64,000 nt of DNA from positions 124,001 through 188,000 of the IMG/VR virus record IMGVR_UViG_3300042890_002891; one strand, 5' to 3'. The notes under the pieces were generated by a model. That model saw only the letters and a program-made list of their open reading frames with translations, was not told the origin of the DNA and searched no databases. Every line of letters starts with the position of its first letter. Position 1 is the first letter of the stretch. Shown in pieces: positions 33,917 to 42,555 of this stretch. The translations under genes were made by a program, and so were the position numbers. The DNA is from a virus.

Positions 33917-34536
33917 TATGTGTGTTTCCTTGAAGCATGTTGTGCAAGTTGATCTGTTGGTTGAGCACCAACAGCGCCAAAGTATTTGGCATTGGTATCA
34001 TCTGCTAGTATGGCTGTGATTCTGGGATCCGTAGTTGCAATGGGGAAATTTAATTGTCGCCCAATGGATTCCAGATACTTGTGCCCATAAAGATGCAGTA
34101 GTTCATAGCTCAAGAACACAGGTGCTGCTAGATTGTCAAATTCTTTGAGTGACTGGTCCAGGGTCACTGCACCGCGCACTCGAGTCTGCTGCATACGCAC
34201 AATGTTTTGATCGCGACCTAGTACGCCAAAAATCACTCTGTGACCCAGGTTCTGCACACCACGCACAAAGCCCTTGAAGTCGGGTACTGTGGCTGTGCCA
34301 TTATTCATGTAAGGCACACTCATTGATGTCACAAACCAGTCTGCTTGTCGCCAGCTCATTTCATTCAGTCTAGAAGGATCTGCCCAGGCCTGTGCAAATG
34401 GCTCTTGATCGTGACCAATCCAGTGTGTGTCCAGAAGCGCACGCCATCCCAGTACCTGCGGATGTAGAGCAAATATCTTGCTCCATAAGTGGTTGCCTGC
34501 GCCTTGCGGGCCTGTTAGTATTAGTAGTGTTTTCAT
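33916..34536 (-). CDS. P-loop kinase-like protein
   Basis: 206 aa. It begins MKTLLILTGPQGAGNHLWSK, a P-loop-like GPQGAGN with the usual Lys replaced by Asn-His, so ATP hydrolysis is doubtful. Its relatives appear in cyanophage-type genomes next to the APS-kinase-like gene. The stop overlaps the next start as TAATG. It could act as a sulfotransferase-like or nucleotide-binding protein. Function unknown. Confidence 0.6.
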   Translation of the reverse strand: MKTLLILTGPQGAGNHLWSKIFALHPQVLGWRALLDTHWIGHDQEPFAQAWADPSRLNEMSWRQADWFVTSMSVPYMNNGTATVPDFKGFVRGVQNLGHRVIFGVLGRDQNIVRMQQTRVRGAVTLDQSLKEFDNLAAPVFLSYELLHLYGHKYLESIGRQLNFPIATTDPRITAILADDTNAKYFGAVGAQPTDQLAQHASRKHT

Positions 34537-34557
34537 GTTGATTTTACCTTTGTTCGA

Positions 34558-35082
34558 TTACTGCTTTTTCCACCACCACACTGTTCTGACAAGACCAGTT
34601 ATGTTTTTGTTTCTGTCAGATACTGGACCTTTCACAATGTCCAATCCAAATTCTTCGGACATTTCGTCGATCCAGGGTTTGCTCCAGCGGTAGGGCCACC
34701 CACTCTTGACCGATTCGGATTCAGACACTAGTGGTTGAACTCGCATCACAATGTATCCGCCTGATTTAACCCATTTTACCACTGTGGCCAATTCTTTGTA
34801 GGTTGCAGCTCTGTCCCGGTATTGCAATGATCCCAGTGCCAGCACTGCATCTACGGAATTATCTGCCACGGTCATGTCATTTATATCGCAGCAATAGTCC
34901 AGGTCATCATGGGGGTGTTTGTCAAATCCAATTAAATTTTTTATTTTTCCTTTAAAAAAATTAGACCCGCACCCCACATCAATTACCAAAGAAGGACACA
35001 ATGCGTTTACTTCATCAATTAGATTTGATCCTGAATATTCAAAACCATTTAATTTTATCTCAGTGCTGTCCTGGTTTGTCAT
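34558..35082 (-). CDS. SAM-dependent methyltransferase
   Basis: 174 aa, class I methyltransferase. Motif I is VIDVGCGSNFF near residue 33, followed by IGFDKHPHDDLDY (acidic motif II region) and VDAVLALGSLQYRD. It shares this pattern (DVGCG-x-x-F-KG-x-I-x-NL-x-G) with the plus-strand gene at 36195, so the two are paralogs. Substrate unknown; possibly surface or nucleic-acid modification. Confidence 0.75.
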   Translation of the reverse strand: MTNQDSTEIKLNGFEYSGSNLIDEVNALCPSLVIDVGCGSNFFKGKIKNLIGFDKHPHDDLDYCCDINDMTVADNSVDAVLALGSLQYRDRAATYKELATVVKWVKSGGYIVMRVQPLVSESESVKSGWPYRWSKPWIDEMSEEFGLDIVKGPVSDRNKNITGLVRTVWWWKKQ

Positions 35083-35134
35083 ATTACTGTTACCTTTATA
35101 TCTGCTGCATTTTGGTTCCGGGATCTGATATATT

Positions 35135-36112
35135 TCATTCTTTACTTAAATCAATTCGACTCAGCACCGGAATAAAGGCGGCACGTAATTCGTCCATTTG
35201 TTTGCGCAATCCTGCAGGAGTCAACTCAGATTCTTCATAAAATACCACCTGACCGTCAGCCCATTCTTTGTACTCTGCAGAACGCACAGCAGCACTGAAC
35301 TCACGCTGATACCAGTTCACCACAGCAGAGTCTGCTCCTGGAGGCAATTGAATACTCCAGGCCGCATACACATTGATGCCAGGTGCCACAGTATTCAACA
35401 ACGGCACAGCAGGAAACTGTGGCATGCGTCTTGTGCCTGTGAATCCAATGGGTTTTACCTTGCCTGCGTCAATCAGAGCCTTGGCCACTGCAATAGGCAA
35501 GATACCAAATTCAGTACCTTGTGTGCCGTCGTAGCTGGCCACGCTGGTCACAGCAGGCGTGGGCCCATTGAACTTGATTGGCCGAACTAGATCTCGATTG
35601 CCCCGGCCCCGGTCCATCAAGTATTCAAATGCAGTTCTATGAGCACCGCCGCCCACAGCCACGCTGATGGGTGCTGTGGTGGTACGAATCAATCGCACAA
35701 ATTGTTCAGGTGTGTTGATGTCACTGCGCACACTGGCCACCAAGACCAGTGGTGATTTGCCCATGGTCAGCACATCCACAAAGCTGTCGTACTTGTATTT
35801 CTTTATGGATTTTTCCCAGATGTCATTGGTAACATAGCTGCTCATGTGGCTGGGCAGGTTGATGGTGTAGCCGTCGGGCACAGCTTCCAGCACCTTGTTG
35901 TTGGCAATCACGCTGTCTGCTCCGGGAATATTCTGCACCACAAATACCACTGTGGGATTGGTTTTCTGCACAATTGCTGCTAGTTTGCGAAAGGCAATTT
36001 CGTTGCCTGCACCTGGGGTGTTGCCCACAATCACAGTAACAGGCTTAGTTGGCTCCCAGGCCATGGCTATTGCAGGTGCCAGTAGCAGGGCTAATAATAA
36101 TTTTTTGATCAC
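35135..36112 (-). CDS. TctC/Bug-family periplasmic solute-binding protein
   Basis: 325 aa from a GTG at 36112, chosen because AAGGAG precedes it by 7 bases and a signal peptide follows directly (VIKKLLLALLLAPAIAMA). The mature protein begins WEPTKPVTVIVGNTPGAGNE and includes VVQNIPGADSVIANNKV, ANPQ-type variant PDGYTI, and GVVEFG-like segments of the tripartite tricarboxylate receptor family. Such receptors bind carboxylates in the periplasm for TctAB transport. No transporter partner is present here. A phage copy is unusual and suggests a host-derived auxiliary gene, perhaps from a betaproteobacterium. Confidence 0.85.
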   Translation of the reverse strand: MIKKLLLALLLAPAIAMAWEPTKPVTVIVGNTPGAGNEIAFRKLAAIVQKTNPTVVFVVQNIPGADSVIANNKVLEAVPDGYTINLPSHMSSYVTNDIWEKSIKKYKYDSFVDVLTMGKSPLVLVASVRSDINTPEQFVRLIRTTTAPISVAVGGGAHRTAFEYLMDRGRGNRDLVRPIKFNGPTPAVTSVASYDGTQGTEFGILPIAVAKALIDAGKVKPIGFTGTRRMPQFPAVPLLNTVAPGINVYAAWSIQLPPGADSAVVNWYQREFSAAVRSAEYKEWADGQVVFYEESELTPAGLRKQMDELRAAFIPVLSRIDLSKE

Positions 36113-36177
36113 TTGTAGTCTCCTTAAATAAAGTATCAACACAACAAAATATTTAATTCTGTTGTAAAATTCTACTT

Positions 36178-36185
36178 TATTTATA
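36178..36185 (-). promoter_or_regulatory. T4-late-promoter-like TATAAATA upstream of TctC-like gene
   Basis: On the minus strand the exact octamer TATAAATA lies 66 bases upstream of the GTG start, in an AT-rich intergenic region between divergent genes. It matches the T4 late -10 element. Confidence 0.55.
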
Positions 36186-36194
36186 AAAATTTCT

Positions 36195-36929
36195 ATGAAT
36201 ACCAAAATTTTCTCCCTTCTTGTAAAAAATCTAAACCTGGCTTTTCCTCTGGGCAAGCATGATCAGATCCGAGCCAGCATTGGTGCTGACACTGTGATAG
36301 ACGCCTTGCCCTGGACGCCCGCACGTTATCGCAAGTTTCGAGACGCTGTGGAAGCTGAGCTGAGCCTGCCCTGTGAATACTGCGGAACACTACAGGAGAT
36401 TTGTGATGATCTCAGTGAACGCTACACACACAGATTTTTTGCTGAAATCTGGAAGCCACGCACAGGCGACTATGAACACACAGGATGGGAACTGGCAGAT
36501 GAAGTTAACCGCTTGAATCCTGTGAGTGTGCTGGATGTGGGCTGCGGATATCATCCTTTCAAAGGGCGCATACAGAATCTTGTGGGGATAGATCCCTACA
36601 ATAACTGCGCAGATTATGAAGTGGATATTCTAGACTACCGGGTCAAGCCTGCTAGCCACGACGTGATCATTGCTCTGGGTGCAATAAACTTCAATTCACG
36701 TGCGGACATTGAATCACGTTTTGCGCATTGTGTGAGCCTGCTAAAGACTCAGGGTAAATTCTTTTTACGAGCTAATCCGGGTATAACACACAAGACAGGA
36801 CCTTATGTGGAAATCTTTCCGTGGACGTTTGAAGTGGTAAATGAATTTGCAGAAAAGTACAATCTGCATCTGGACACCTTCAAAAAGGATGCCAATGATA
36901 GACTGTACTTTGTCTATACCAAACAGTGA
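36195..36929 (+). CDS. SAM-dependent methyltransferase
   Basis: 244 aa, one of only two plus-strand genes. Residues about 110-180 carry VLDVGCGYHPFKGRIQNLVG and HDVIIALGAINFNSRADIE, close to the minus-strand methyltransferase at 34558, but with a 110-residue N-terminal extension (LPCEYCGTLQEICDDL). The start has no clear SD. It runs convergently into the SGNH gene by 16 bases. The pair of homologs on opposite strands suggests a local duplication or inversion. Confidence 0.75.
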   Translation: MNTKIFSLLVKNLNLAFPLGKHDQIRASIGADTVIDALPWTPARYRKFRDAVEAELSLPCEYCGTLQEICDDLSERYTHRFFAEIWKPRTGDYEHTGWELADEVNRLNPVSVLDVGCGYHPFKGRIQNLVGIDPYNNCADYEVDILDYRVKPASHDVIIALGAINFNSRADIESRFAHCVSLLKTQGKFFLRANPGITHKTGPYVEIFPWTFEVVNEFAEKYNLHLDTFKKDANDRLYFVYTKQ

Positions 36930-37549
36930 CCTAACAGATACAAGGCGGCCTTTTCGTGTGCTGCCTCTAATGGGTGCCCGCCTGGCCCAATTGCAAAATT
37001 ATTTTGTTTGCTCCAATCCACAAAATTTAATTTATCGAATTGCTGTAAATGTGGTTGTATCTGTTGTTGCAGTACCAGCATACCTGGGCTAGCATGCCAT
37101 CGGTCCTCAAACAACAGATCATCCATGTAGGTCATGCAAAATTTTTTGCCCGCAGCAGTTAATGCCTGAACAGCAGTATTGATCCAGATTAGATTGTGTA
37201 ATTTATCTGCGTAGTCTGCGTGAATATTTTGATAGTAGTATTGAGCCCGTGGATGGTCATGGTTGGGATTCAAACTGTGCCATTGATCGTTGCCTGCAAA
37301 AATATAATCCCAGCGCATGGTCCAGGTCCAATTGACAATGTAAAGATCAGTTTGATCTTTTGCTAGTTCGTCGAGTATATTGTTGAGTATGGACAAGTTC
37401 CCGCAACCGCTGCGGGCTAAACAATTATAGTCGTGTCCTAATCTCTGTGCTATCACCGCAGGCCACGTTGTACGGCTGTGTTTCTTTGGGTGAGAATCTG
37501 CGTGTTCTGCTCCGTGTATAAACGAGCATCCGAACCCGGTTACAGTCAT
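36914..37549 (-). CDS. SGNH/GDSL hydrolase-like protein
   Basis: 211 aa. The N-terminal GFGCSFIHG gives the Ser of block I (S9), CLARSGCGNLSILNN matches block II Gly and block III Asn, and GPGGHPLEAAHEKAA at the end gives a catalytic His but without the usual DxxH Asp. It may deacylate host polysaccharide or lipid. TAAATA lies 6-8 bases before the ATG. It converges on the plus-strand methyltransferase. Confidence 0.65.
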   Translation of the reverse strand: MTVTGFGCSFIHGAEHADSHPKKHSRTTWPAVIAQRLGHDYNCLARSGCGNLSILNNILDELAKDQTDLYIVNWTWTMRWDYIFAGNDQWHSLNPNHDHPRAQYYYQNIHADYADKLHNLIWINTAVQALTAAGKKFCMTYMDDLLFEDRWHASPGMLVLQQQIQPHLQQFDKLNFVDWSKQNNFAIGPGGHPLEAAHEKAALYLLGHCLV

Positions 37550-37558
37550 TGATACTAT

Positions 37559-38134
37559 TTAAAGGATACCAGCAGCGGCTTGTATGGCCCGCATGCCCGC
37601 ATCACGTTGATAGATGTTTTTTGTGGTAATTCCTGCTGCCACACGCATTTCGTTTAGGTCACCTTCTGTGCGTTCACGATACTCGTTGGGAGTTAGTGGC
37701 ACCAGTTCGGCAAATGTTTCTGGACTCCACTCATGGCGCTGCTTTTTGTACACCATGACCCAGTCTTCGGGCTCATACTCTGTGAGTGTGCCTAGGTCGC
37801 CTAGGATTTCTTCAATTTGTTTGGGTGCAGCATTGCGTCTGCGCATTTCAAGATACACTAGATAACGATTGGGTTTGATTTCACCGGGGCTGGTGTCTGC
37901 ATCCAGCACAAAATCATAGCCCTTTTCAAACCAGCTGGTTAGATCCTTGGCAGCTTGGCGATCACGCACAAAAAAGCTCACCACAATTACATCAGAATCT
38001 TCGCCCATTTTGCTACTGAATTCGTCAATATGAATCGTGGGCTTCATTATGCCCTCTAGGTCTTTGTAGCCTAACCCTTCGTTAAGCTGCTGGGGGGACT
38101 GCTGTGGGTTGCTGAAGTTGTTGTTGTGCTGCAT
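37559..38134 (-). CDS. Conserved T4-like phage protein
   Basis: 191 aa from the ATG at 38134 (GAGAAAG lies upstream); the alternative start is 38047. Core sequence IHIDEFSSKMGEDSDVIVVS, FFVRDRQAAKDLTSWFEKGY, DADTSPGEIKPNRYLVYLEM matches a protein I recognise from cyanophages and related myoviruses, with no known function. The N-terminus overlaps the 194-aa gene by about 50 bases. It ends with repeats of alanine (AIQAAAGIL). Confidence 0.6.
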   Translation of the reverse strand: MQHNNNFSNPQQSPQQLNEGLGYKDLEGIMKPTIHIDEFSSKMGEDSDVIVVSFFVRDRQAAKDLTSWFEKGYDFVLDADTSPGEIKPNRYLVYLEMRRRNAAPKQIEEILGDLGTLTEYEPEDWVMVYKKQRHEWSPETFAELVPLTPNEYRERTEGDLNEMRVAAGITTKNIYQRDAGMRAIQAAAGIL

Positions 38135-38666
38135 TTGCTTTCTCATCATCTTTGTATTGATCTTGGTCCAGGTCTTGTGCATAAGCATCATCCAGATCCT
38201 GCAGATCAATTTCTTCATCTTCTAGATCAATGGATCCGGTGCGTATGTCAGAAATCAAGTTTTTGGGTATCACAATCTCCACCAGCCAGACCTTTTTGGT
38301 TATTAATCGAGCAATGTGTGTGCCGCCCAGGTAGTCGCTGGGTTCTGTGACCTTGATAGGAATCTTCATGTTGACTTTTTTGAAGTTTACATCACAGTCA
38401 AATGGCAAAAGTCTGCGTCCGCCACGTGGGTCGGGCATGAGATTTTCGGGCCACATAAAGATGCAGGTCACCTTGTATTTGCCAATATCGGGACCTTGCA
38501 CCAGTTCACCGCGATCCCAGTTGCGAAATGCATACACATCCATTTCGTCCAGCACACGTTCAAAGTCCAGCAGGGTCAACAAACTGCCCTCACTCAGGTA
38601 AATGTCGCGAATATTGTCCGCAACATTCCAGTAGTCTGTGTGATCTTTAAAGATATTTTCGTCCAT
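38082..38666 (-). CDS. Conserved T4-like phage protein
   Basis: 194 aa. The sequence LTLLDFERVLDEMDVYAFRN, WDRGELVQGPDIGKYKVTCI and MPDPRGGRRLLPFDCDV is well conserved in cyanophage-type genomes; no function is known to me. The C-terminal 50 residues are acidic then Gln-rich (low complexity). ATAAATA lies 5 bases before the ATG, with no SD. It is normally next to the 37559 gene in related phages, which supports a shared role. Confidence 0.65.
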   Translation of the reverse strand: MDENIFKDHTDYWNVADNIRDIYLSEGSLLTLLDFERVLDEMDVYAFRNWDRGELVQGPDIGKYKVTCIFMWPENLMPDPRGGRRLLPFDCDVNFKKVNMKIPIKVTEPSDYLGGTHIARLITKKVWLVEIVIPKNLISDIRTGSIDLEDEEIDLQDLDDAYAQDLDQDQYKDDEKANAAQQQLQQPTAVPPAA

Positions 38667-38744
38667 GCAGATATTTATGGCAAGTGAATAGAACCTGTAG
38701 GCTTTGAATTCCGGTATTAATGGCTAAATCTTGTGGCCACAGTG

Positions 38745-39854
38745 TTAACTTATTTTGACCCAACCGTATTCCACAGTGACAGTGTTGCCGGATGCGTTGT
38801 TGATGCCAAAAGAGAATACATTGGTATTGGCCACCACAGGAGCAGCATTGCTTATAGCACCGGCTGTGCCAATGATCTGAGCAGGTATGCTGGTAAACAA
38901 AATAAGATTTCCGCCACCTTCGTAGTTCCAGGCAAACTGTTGACCTATCACTGGCACATTGATATTGGTTACAGTTGCTAGAGCATTCCACGCAATGATA
39001 CCATTGGGTATGTTGCCTTCTACCCACATCTGATAGGTGTTGTTGCCATCCACTGTGAAACTCTGTGTGCTGTTGCCTGTGGGCACTGTCCAAGCGCCGT
39101 AAGATTTAGTGACCACATTGCCCGAGGTGCCTGTTACGTTTAAGTTGCCAGTGACTGTGGCGTTGCCTGCGACACTGATGTTGCCACCGGTGATATTGCC
39201 CGAAAGATCAATATCTCCCACTACATTGAGGCCATCCTCAACAGTGACAAAAGTTGAATCATCACTGGAGATGTTGTTGATCACTAGATTGCTACCAGTA
39301 ATATTGCCCAAGACAGCAACCGCTCCCACAACGTTGAGTCCGTCTTCTATGGTGACAAAAGTTGAATCATCACTGGAGATGCTGTTGATCACTAGATTGA
39401 TTGCATCCAGGTTGCCAGCAATGATGTTGCCAGCAGTGATGTTGCCAGTGGTACTCACAGGATTTGATCCCAGTGCAGCCAAGTTGGCCACAACATTGGC
39501 GTTGCCGTAGCTTGATACAATCCCAGTCAGCTGTGATCCGTTGCCCACAAAGTAATTGCCGCTGATGTTGCCAGTTGCACTAACAACACCTGTGACATAT
39601 GCACCGGTTGTGGCAAACACTGCCACGTTGGATACACCGCCAACAGTGACATTGGCATTGCCATTTATGGTCTGTATGTCTATGCTGGTTGTGCCATTTT
39701 GAATTCTGTCGCCCAGAATGTTGCCGCTGAGTGTGGCGTTGCCGCTCACGCTCAAATTGCCAGTGATTGCTACATTGCCTGTAATCGACAGCGTATTTGC
39801 TCCAGAATTTAAATTTATCAAATAATCGCTATTGGTTACAAGAGATGACGACAT
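38745..39854 (-). CDS. Tail-fibre-like protein with GNITGGN-type repeats
   Basis: 369 aa. Repeated units such as NISGNYFVGNGSQLTGIVS, NISSDDSTFVTVEDGLNVVG (twice) and GNITGGNISVAG form a beta-helix-like stalk. The C-terminal 110 residues are a beta-rich tip domain (WVEGNIPNGIIAWNALATV, NVFSFGINNASG). Fibre proteins of this type form trimers on the virion that bind the host. It is one of three related fibre genes in this window. The ATG is 41 bases from ATAAATA at 39895-39901. Confidence 0.75.
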   Translation of the reverse strand: MSSSLVTNSDYLINLNSGANTLSITGNVAITGNLSVSGNATLSGNILGDRIQNGTTSIDIQTINGNANVTVGGVSNVAVFATTGAYVTGVVSATGNISGNYFVGNGSQLTGIVSSYGNANVVANLAALGSNPVSTTGNITAGNIIAGNLDAINLVINSISSDDSTFVTIEDGLNVVGAVAVLGNITGSNLVINNISSDDSTFVTVEDGLNVVGDIDLSGNITGGNISVAGNATVTGNLNVTGTSGNVVTKSYGAWTVPTGNSTQSFTVDGNNTYQMWVEGNIPNGIIAWNALATVTNINVPVIGQQFAWNYEGGGNLILFTSIPAQIIGTAGAISNAAPVVANTNVFSFGINNASGNTVTVEYGWVKIS

Positions 39855-39894
39855 TGTGTTGGCCTTTAAAATAAGTAGATTTTATCTAACCAGT

Positions 39895-39901
39895 TATTTA
39901 T
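39895..39901 (-). promoter_or_regulatory. Late-promoter-like ATAAATA for fibre gene
   Basis: ATAAATA on the minus strand, 41 bases upstream of the fibre ATG at 39854. It lies in the 198-base gap 39855-40052, whose other visible element is an imperfect inverted repeat (about 39947-39962 with 40004-40019). Confidence 0.45.
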
Positions 39902-40052
39902 TCAGTAAGATATAGAACTGCGTGGTTTTGTTGTCAACGCCACAGCCTAATACTTAGTCCAGTATTCTCTGAAATCTCGGTGCATAGATCTTCAGTTGCA
40001 AACACCTAAATATTAGGCTGGACGCAACCAGCACAATACAGGAGAACCGCAC

Positions 40053-40796
40053 TTGAGTAGACAAAGAGGGGCCAAAGCCCAAACACAAAAAAGAGTAGCA
40101 GCACAAATGGTAGAAAACACAATTCCGTTTAATTCAGAATCCAAACAGAGACAACGCCGCATAGACTTGATCCCTCGAACACGAAATCAAGAAACCCTGG
40201 TGATGGCTCTGCAAGATCCTGCCACGCATATTGTGGTCACAGTGGGACCAGCTGGCACAGGTAAAACATACCTGGCCATGGTGGCCGCTGTTAGAGCACT
40301 CAAACAAGGAGAATGTGAACGTATTGTGATGACTCGCCCTGCAGTGGGAGTCGAAGGAGAACAACATGGTTTCTTGCCGGGCAATCTTGTTGCCAAGATG
40401 GAACCATGGACCCGTCCGTTACTGGATGTCATGCGAGAATTTTATCGCCCTCAGGACATTGTAACCATGATCGAAGACCAAGTAGTGGAGATAGCGCCTC
40501 TGGCATTCATGCGCGGCCGTACTTTTAAAAACAGTTGGATAATAGCAGACGAAATGCAAAACGCAACTCCTGCCCAGGCCAAGATGTTAATGACTCGTAT
40601 CGGACAAAACAGCAAAATCGTTATAACAGGAGATGTCGAGCAGGCAGACCGTAGCAACGGCGACAATGGCTTGATGGACCTGTGTAATCGATTACGTGCT
40701 CATCCAGTAGCAGGCATGGAAGTATGTGCTCTAGAAGCTAGAGACGTGCAGCGCCATAAAATTATTGGTGACGTGTTGAAACTGTATTCTCGCTAG
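40053..40796 (+). CDS. phoH: PhoH-family P-loop ATPase
   Basis: 247 aa from a TTG at 40053 with GGAG 8 bases upstream; a Met start would lose the conserved SRQRGAKAQTQKR N-terminus. Walker A GPAGTGKT at 65-72, then RPAVGVEGEQHGFLPG, IADEMQNATPAQ (Walker B) and GDVEQAD. PhoH is a very common phage ATPase, once linked to phosphate stress and probably acting on RNA; its real function in phages is unclear. It is the second plus-strand gene and overlaps the HAD gene tail to tail. Confidence 0.9.
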   Translation: MSRQRGAKAQTQKRVAAQMVENTIPFNSESKQRQRRIDLIPRTRNQETLVMALQDPATHIVVTVGPAGTGKTYLAMVAAVRALKQGECERIVMTRPAVGVEGEQHGFLPGNLVAKMEPWTRPLLDVMREFYRPQDIVTMIEDQVVEIAPLAFMRGRTFKNSWIIADEMQNATPAQAKMLMTRIGQNSKIVITGDVEQADRSNGDNGLMDLCNRLRAHPVAGMEVCALEARDVQRHKIIGDVLKLYSR

Positions 40797-41373
40797 GAGC
40801 AATTATAGAATAAATTTCTCGCCAATTTTTAACAACCGGATACGGGCACACATGATGCATGTTGTGCCCGTGTTCTACCAGTATGCTTTTCAGGCCCATG
40901 GCATGGCCAACATCGGCATTTTCGGGCTTGTCCTCACACCACCACATGCCACTGTCACGATAGAACTCTAGTGCAGAGTCTTTGTCTGCGCCGGTGTCCA
41001 GGCAAATCACACTTTCAATTGCATTGCCAAACAGTTTGTGCAGATTCATTTCTCTCAGCTTGGCAGCATTTCGATCCAGGCTCAGACTGGTGATCACTCG
41101 AAACTGATAGCCATGTTCTTCATACAGGCGTTTGACATAGTAGGTGGCATCACGTAGAGCAGGCAAGAAGCCCACAGCAGCCGATTCGTTGAAGGTCTTT
41201 ACAACCTTTTTGGCGTCTTTTTCTTCCAGTTCACGATAGTGATGATGTAGGAAATAACTTTTCTTGTTGTCTGCTGTGAGTGTGTATCCGCGCTCCTGCA
41301 TCCAGACTGAGAATGCCCATTCCCAGTCAAGTAAGACGCCATCAGCGTCAGTTAGTATCAGTCGATTCTTCAT
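40762..41373 (-). CDS. HAD-superfamily phosphatase
   Basis: 203 aa. Motif I is LTDADGVLLDW (D9 nucleophile, D11), motif II is RVITSL and the later WWCEDKPENA gives motif III/IV acidic residues. Phage HADs of this size include 5'(3')-deoxyribonucleotidases and polynucleotide-repair phosphatases; the substrate is not fixed. It overlaps the radical SAM gene's stop (41370) and converges with phoH. Confidence 0.75.
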   Translation of the reverse strand: MKNRLILTDADGVLLDWEWAFSVWMQERGYTLTADNKKSYFLHHHYRELEEKDAKKVVKTFNESAAVGFLPALRDATYYVKRLYEEHGYQFRVITSLSLDRNAAKLREMNLHKLFGNAIESVICLDTGADKDSALEFYRDSGMWWCEDKPENADVGHAMGLKSILVEHGHNMHHVCPYPVVKNWREIYSIIAPSENTVSTRHQ

Positions 41374-42272
41374 TGGGTTCCTTTAGGACAGTTATATTGA
41401 CATGCTGGAATAGAATCCAGCGTTTGATAAAAATCAACCACAGCTGGTTGCTCTAGTATGCTGGTCAAGCTGGTGGTATTGATATTGTATGCTTTTTTGT
41501 TTTTGCCAAATTCTGTTTTATAATAGAATCGGTGATCAGCAACATAACAACAAGGACTATAGTAGCCGTCGGCTGTGACGAAGTGATGATCTCCGGGGGC
41601 GCACCTGGCATCAACTCTGCCTGATCTATTGTGATTTTTCCAGTCCTGTTGATCATTGTATCTTGAGCCCAGTAAATCAGTTGTGGGTATTAGATGTTCA
41701 GTTTGTTCGTCAAATCTATCACTTGGCGAAATCTCAAAGTGATCTATGCCTAGTGATTGACTCAGAGCGTGAGCTTGATCAATACAGGTCTGATTAAATG
41801 CAAATGGTATAAATTTCCAGGTGGTTACACACTGTGCCCGAGCACAAATTGTCATTGCTGATTGTATCGACGTCCAGTCTGCATTTGTTCTATACTGAGT
41901 GAAATTTTCTGGTATGCCATCAACTGAAAATGTAACTGAGTCATTTTTGTCTAGACACGATGTTAATTCTTGCCACCACTCGGATTTTTTATGGCTACCA
42001 TTAGTGATTATTGTGACTGCTGCGCCACGCTGTTTGAACTGTTGTATCATGCTTATAAAATCAGGATGATAGATTGGGTCGCCGTAGTTGCCGCAAAATG
42101 TCACAGGCATATTGGTCAAATCAATATCCAAAAACTGCATCAACACCTCTACGTCCAGACTATGATTGCGCCAGTGCTGCGGCCATTGCTGTATAAATCT
42201 GGTTCTAGCACAACCTGCACATTTCAATGTGCAGATGTTTGTGGGTTCAATGTGCAGTGCTTGTATCCGCAT
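41370..42272 (-). CDS. Radical SAM enzyme
   Basis: 300 aa from the ATG at 42272, giving MRIQALHIEPTNICTLKCAG with the CxxxCxxC cluster site at C14, C18 and C21. The rest fits a partial TIM barrel (NGDPIYHPDFI, AAVTIITNGSH, VTFSVDGIPEN) and a Cys-containing C-terminal region (CCYVADH, IPACQYNCP) like a SPASM/twitch domain. It may modify a peptide or tRNA. The next radical SAM gene lies 280 bases upstream, separated by a 102-aa gene, so the three may act together. Confidence 0.8.
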   Translation of the reverse strand: MRIQALHIEPTNICTLKCAGCARTRFIQQWPQHWRNHSLDVEVLMQFLDIDLTNMPVTFCGNYGDPIYHPDFISMIQQFKQRGAAVTIITNGSHKKSEWWQELTSCLDKNDSVTFSVDGIPENFTQYRTNADWTSIQSAMTICARAQCVTTWKFIPFAFNQTCIDQAHALSQSLGIDHFEISPSDRFDEQTEHLIPTTDLLGSRYNDQQDWKNHNRSGRVDARCAPGDHHFVTADGYYSPCCYVADHRFYYKTEFGKNKKAYNINTTSLTSILEQPAVVDFYQTLDSIPACQYNCPKGTQ

Positions 42273-42555
42273 CTTGTGACACTGTAGTTTCTGGTTTGAC
42301 AATTTCGTAGCCGTTTTCATTGAACAGTCGTTCAATGGTTGAAGCATAGTGTTGATGATAGTAGGTCACAATTCTGTCCCAGTCCCTGGGAACCTGCACG
42401 CCGTTCATGCTGCACTTGACCACCTGGAGTTTTTTAAAGTCCAGGATCACGCTGGCAGTTTGCAAATCTCTTGCTCTGATGTTTTTGCTCACAGCCATTG
42501 CTTCGTCAATTTTGCCATCGGCCTTGGTGTAGTAGGTAAGTGTGAGATATCTCAT
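42247..42555 (-). CDS. Small conserved phage protein, possible radical SAM partner
   Basis: 102 aa, alpha/beta. Sequence RYLTLTYYTKADGKIDEAM, NIRARDLQTASVILDFKK, VVKCSMNGVQVPRDWDRIV. It lies between two radical SAM genes, overlapping the first by 26 bases and the second by ATGA. A precursor-peptide or tRNA substrate is conceivable but nothing in the sequence proves it. Similar small proteins occur in marine phages. Confidence 0.55.
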   Translation of the reverse strand: MRYLTLTYYTKADGKIDEAMAVSKNIRARDLQTASVILDFKKLQVVKCSMNGVQVPRDWDRIVTYYHQHYASTIERLFNENGYEIVKPETTVSQDADTSTAH

